From NCBI GenBank assembly GCA_934045075.1, contig OW203723.1, positions 21,157,615 through 21,221,614 on the forward strand: 64,000 nucleotides of DNA. Direction: 5' to 3'. Of the stretch, positions 62,785 to 64,000 are shown piece by piece. The notes beneath the pieces are model-generated. The model was not told where the DNA came from, made no database searches, and saw only the letters and a program-made list of their open reading frames with translations. Position 1 is the stretch's first letter, and every line of letters starts with the position of its first letter. The translations under genes and the position numbers were made by a program. The DNA is from Yponomeuta sedellus (taxonomy: Eukaryota; Arthropoda; Insecta; Lepidoptera; Yponomeutidae).

Positions 62785-63160
62785 TTATTTTATATTTATC
62801 TTATCACTAAAAAAACTCGCCTCACTATTATCATACAGTGAATAAACTTGTTTAATAAATTTCTGTAATACGTCCCAGTGCGGTGTGTCCGTATCAGTCT
62901 GCAATTTTATTACCATCAACGCTTTTTTCCACCTCTCTTGAACGTTGGTACTTGCAGCATCGGTAGTGTTGTAGACCTTCAATTCTATATAGAATTCTCC
63001 TTCCGTCGTTGCTGTCCGACGAACGTGACCATTGGCGACCCGCGTCACTAGACTCGACCCCAGTTGGTGCTGCTCGGGAGTCGCTTTAGCGACCTTCTCT
63101 GCGTCTCGCAAAATCCCGAAAAGATCTCCCACCGTCTTTTTCTTTAAGGTGCTTGCAGAC
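62785..63160 (-). CDS. Terminal exon of a spliced gene of unknown function
   Basis: The exon begins after a good acceptor, cacttttacag|gtctgcaag (ctg at 63161-63163 on plus), and is open for about 124 codons to the stop at 62785. It reads TLKKKTVGDLFGILRDAEKV and later ERWKKALMVIKLQTDTDTPH. No ATG exists in the exon before GTG 63132, which supports an upstream exon that I could not locate. No domain recognised. A nearby AATAAA and the 95-bp spacing to PolB make it look like part of the compact element, but a host gene is possible. Confidence 0.5.
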
Positions 63161-63625
63161 CTGTAAAAGTGAACAATATATTTTAAAACATAAGTACCTT
63201 CATAAACTTATACCTATATTCCGATTGGGTAGGCTATCTATAGGAGATACACATACATTGAACGAGTATGAAGTGGATGATAGTTTAATATGAAGGGTAC
63301 ATATCTACTTTTGATCTATCCCATATATGTCATTCTTAATAAGCAAATATCCCAAGTGATTCTTAATAAGCATATCTTACATGGAAAACAAAAATACTAC
63401 GCGAAGCGGGTATCGAACCCACGACTAGTAAGATGCAAAGTAAACAGTCGACAGCATGTTAACCTTTACGAGTACATGCCTGCAATGTAATCAACGATTC
63501 AATGACTCAGCGGTGTGCTAGAGTCAAATGACGCGACAACGTAACAACGAATAATATAACGAGACTAATTCTATTCCAGTAAACTTTTCCCTGGATGTAA
63601 ACATTTACCGTAACGATCAATGTTA
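63161..63625. other. No gene seen; tRNA-like SINE fragment at about 63395-63480
   Basis: cgaagcgggtatcgaaccca (box B reversed) and gttaacctttacgagtacat. An upstream exon for the preceding gene may hide here. Confidence 0.4.
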
Positions 63626-63833
63626 AGCCGGGTCCGCTGCGCCATGTTACGCGTGTTACAAAAAATGTAACACGTTATTAAAACAAAAATGGGGAGTGGT
63701 ATTAACACTTTACGTGTTACGTAACGTAACGTTATATAACAAGTACCTAACGTGTTATACCATGTCCCACTTTTATTATATTTAAGTGTTACGTTTTTTG
63801 TAACACGCGTAACATGGTGCAGCGGCCCCGGCT
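63626..63833. mobile_element. MITE with TTA duplication, 208 bp
   Basis: Inverted ends agccgggtccgctgcgccat and, reversed, agccggggccgctgcaccat, extending through gttacgcgtgttacaaaaaa. Flanked by TTA at 63623-63625 and 63834-63836. The interior is filled with further gtgttac/gtaacac inversions. Non-coding. Confidence 0.8.
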
Positions 63834-64000
63834 TTAGGCTATAGAAAATAAGGTTTAAGGGTCAAACCTATGGTTTGAATTATTAAGACGAATAAACAAC
63901 TTTTAGTTATGAAACAAACAAATAAACAGTTGTTATCTCTTTCAATGTTCCAAGATTTTCATCAACAGCTTGATTACATCGAGGGAATCGTCATTTGAAA

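Overview
The window looks like a repeat-dense piece of an insect nuclear genome, most likely a moth or butterfly. The basis is the repeat content: Helitron-like copies with TC...CTAG ends, Daphne/CR1- and RTE-type LINE fragments, several tRNA-derived SINE families, a Penelope-like element and many short TIR elements, all in AT-rich DNA. The lepidopteran assignment rests on my recognition of these repeats, not on a search. I found no intact ordinary host gene and no credible tRNA, rRNA or CRISPR locus. The only host-like coding trace is a decayed THAP-domain exon near 50.2 kb.

Layout. 0.26-0.85 kb: Penelope-type palindromic repeat and a SINE. 0.95-5.17 kb: a minus-strand LINE with the end of an SGNH-esterase-like ORF1 and an endonuclease/reverse-transcriptase ORF2 that carries one frameshift. 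5.2-25 kb: dispersed repeats, including two tandem Helitron-like copies (6.9-7.2 kb), a TIR element with an ACAT duplication (8.9 kb), three tandem units of about 385 bp (15.9-17.0 kb), a (TATG)n array of about 270 bp (19.45 kb) and an unidentified GC-rich retroposed insert with a 17-18 bp target duplication (20.5-21.4 kb). 25.85-27.56 kb: a Penelope-like retroelement with RT and GIY-YIG domains. 28-45 kb: more SINEs, LINE tails and MITEs. 45.04-47.84 kb: a second, 5'-truncated LINE broken by one in-frame stop.

The main content is at 50.87-63.16 kb: an endogenous Maverick/Polinton (adintovirus-like) virus-transposon. Plus strand, in order: packaging ATPase, a conserved Polinton-type protein, a small coiled-coil/fibre-like protein, an integrase with chromodomain, a phospholipase A2-like minor virion protein, an adenain-type cysteine protease, a penton-like protein, an unlisted 48-residue basic protein, a major-capsid-like protein and a 162-residue protein. 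Minus strand: a small, apparently spliced gene, a full-length protein-primed type family-B DNA polymerase, and a terminal exon of another spliced gene. Every core ORF is open from start to stop, with the expected catalytic motifs visible. Four gene junctions share an ATGA stop/start overlap. Together the set covers genome replication (PolB), integration, DNA packaging, capsid building (double and single jelly-roll proteins), maturation (protease) and probably membrane penetration (PLA2).

Limits: I could not find the element's terminal inverted repeats, so its outer boundaries are inferred. Repeat coordinates are approximate to a few bases unless a target duplication is given. Family names for repeats come from recognition only.
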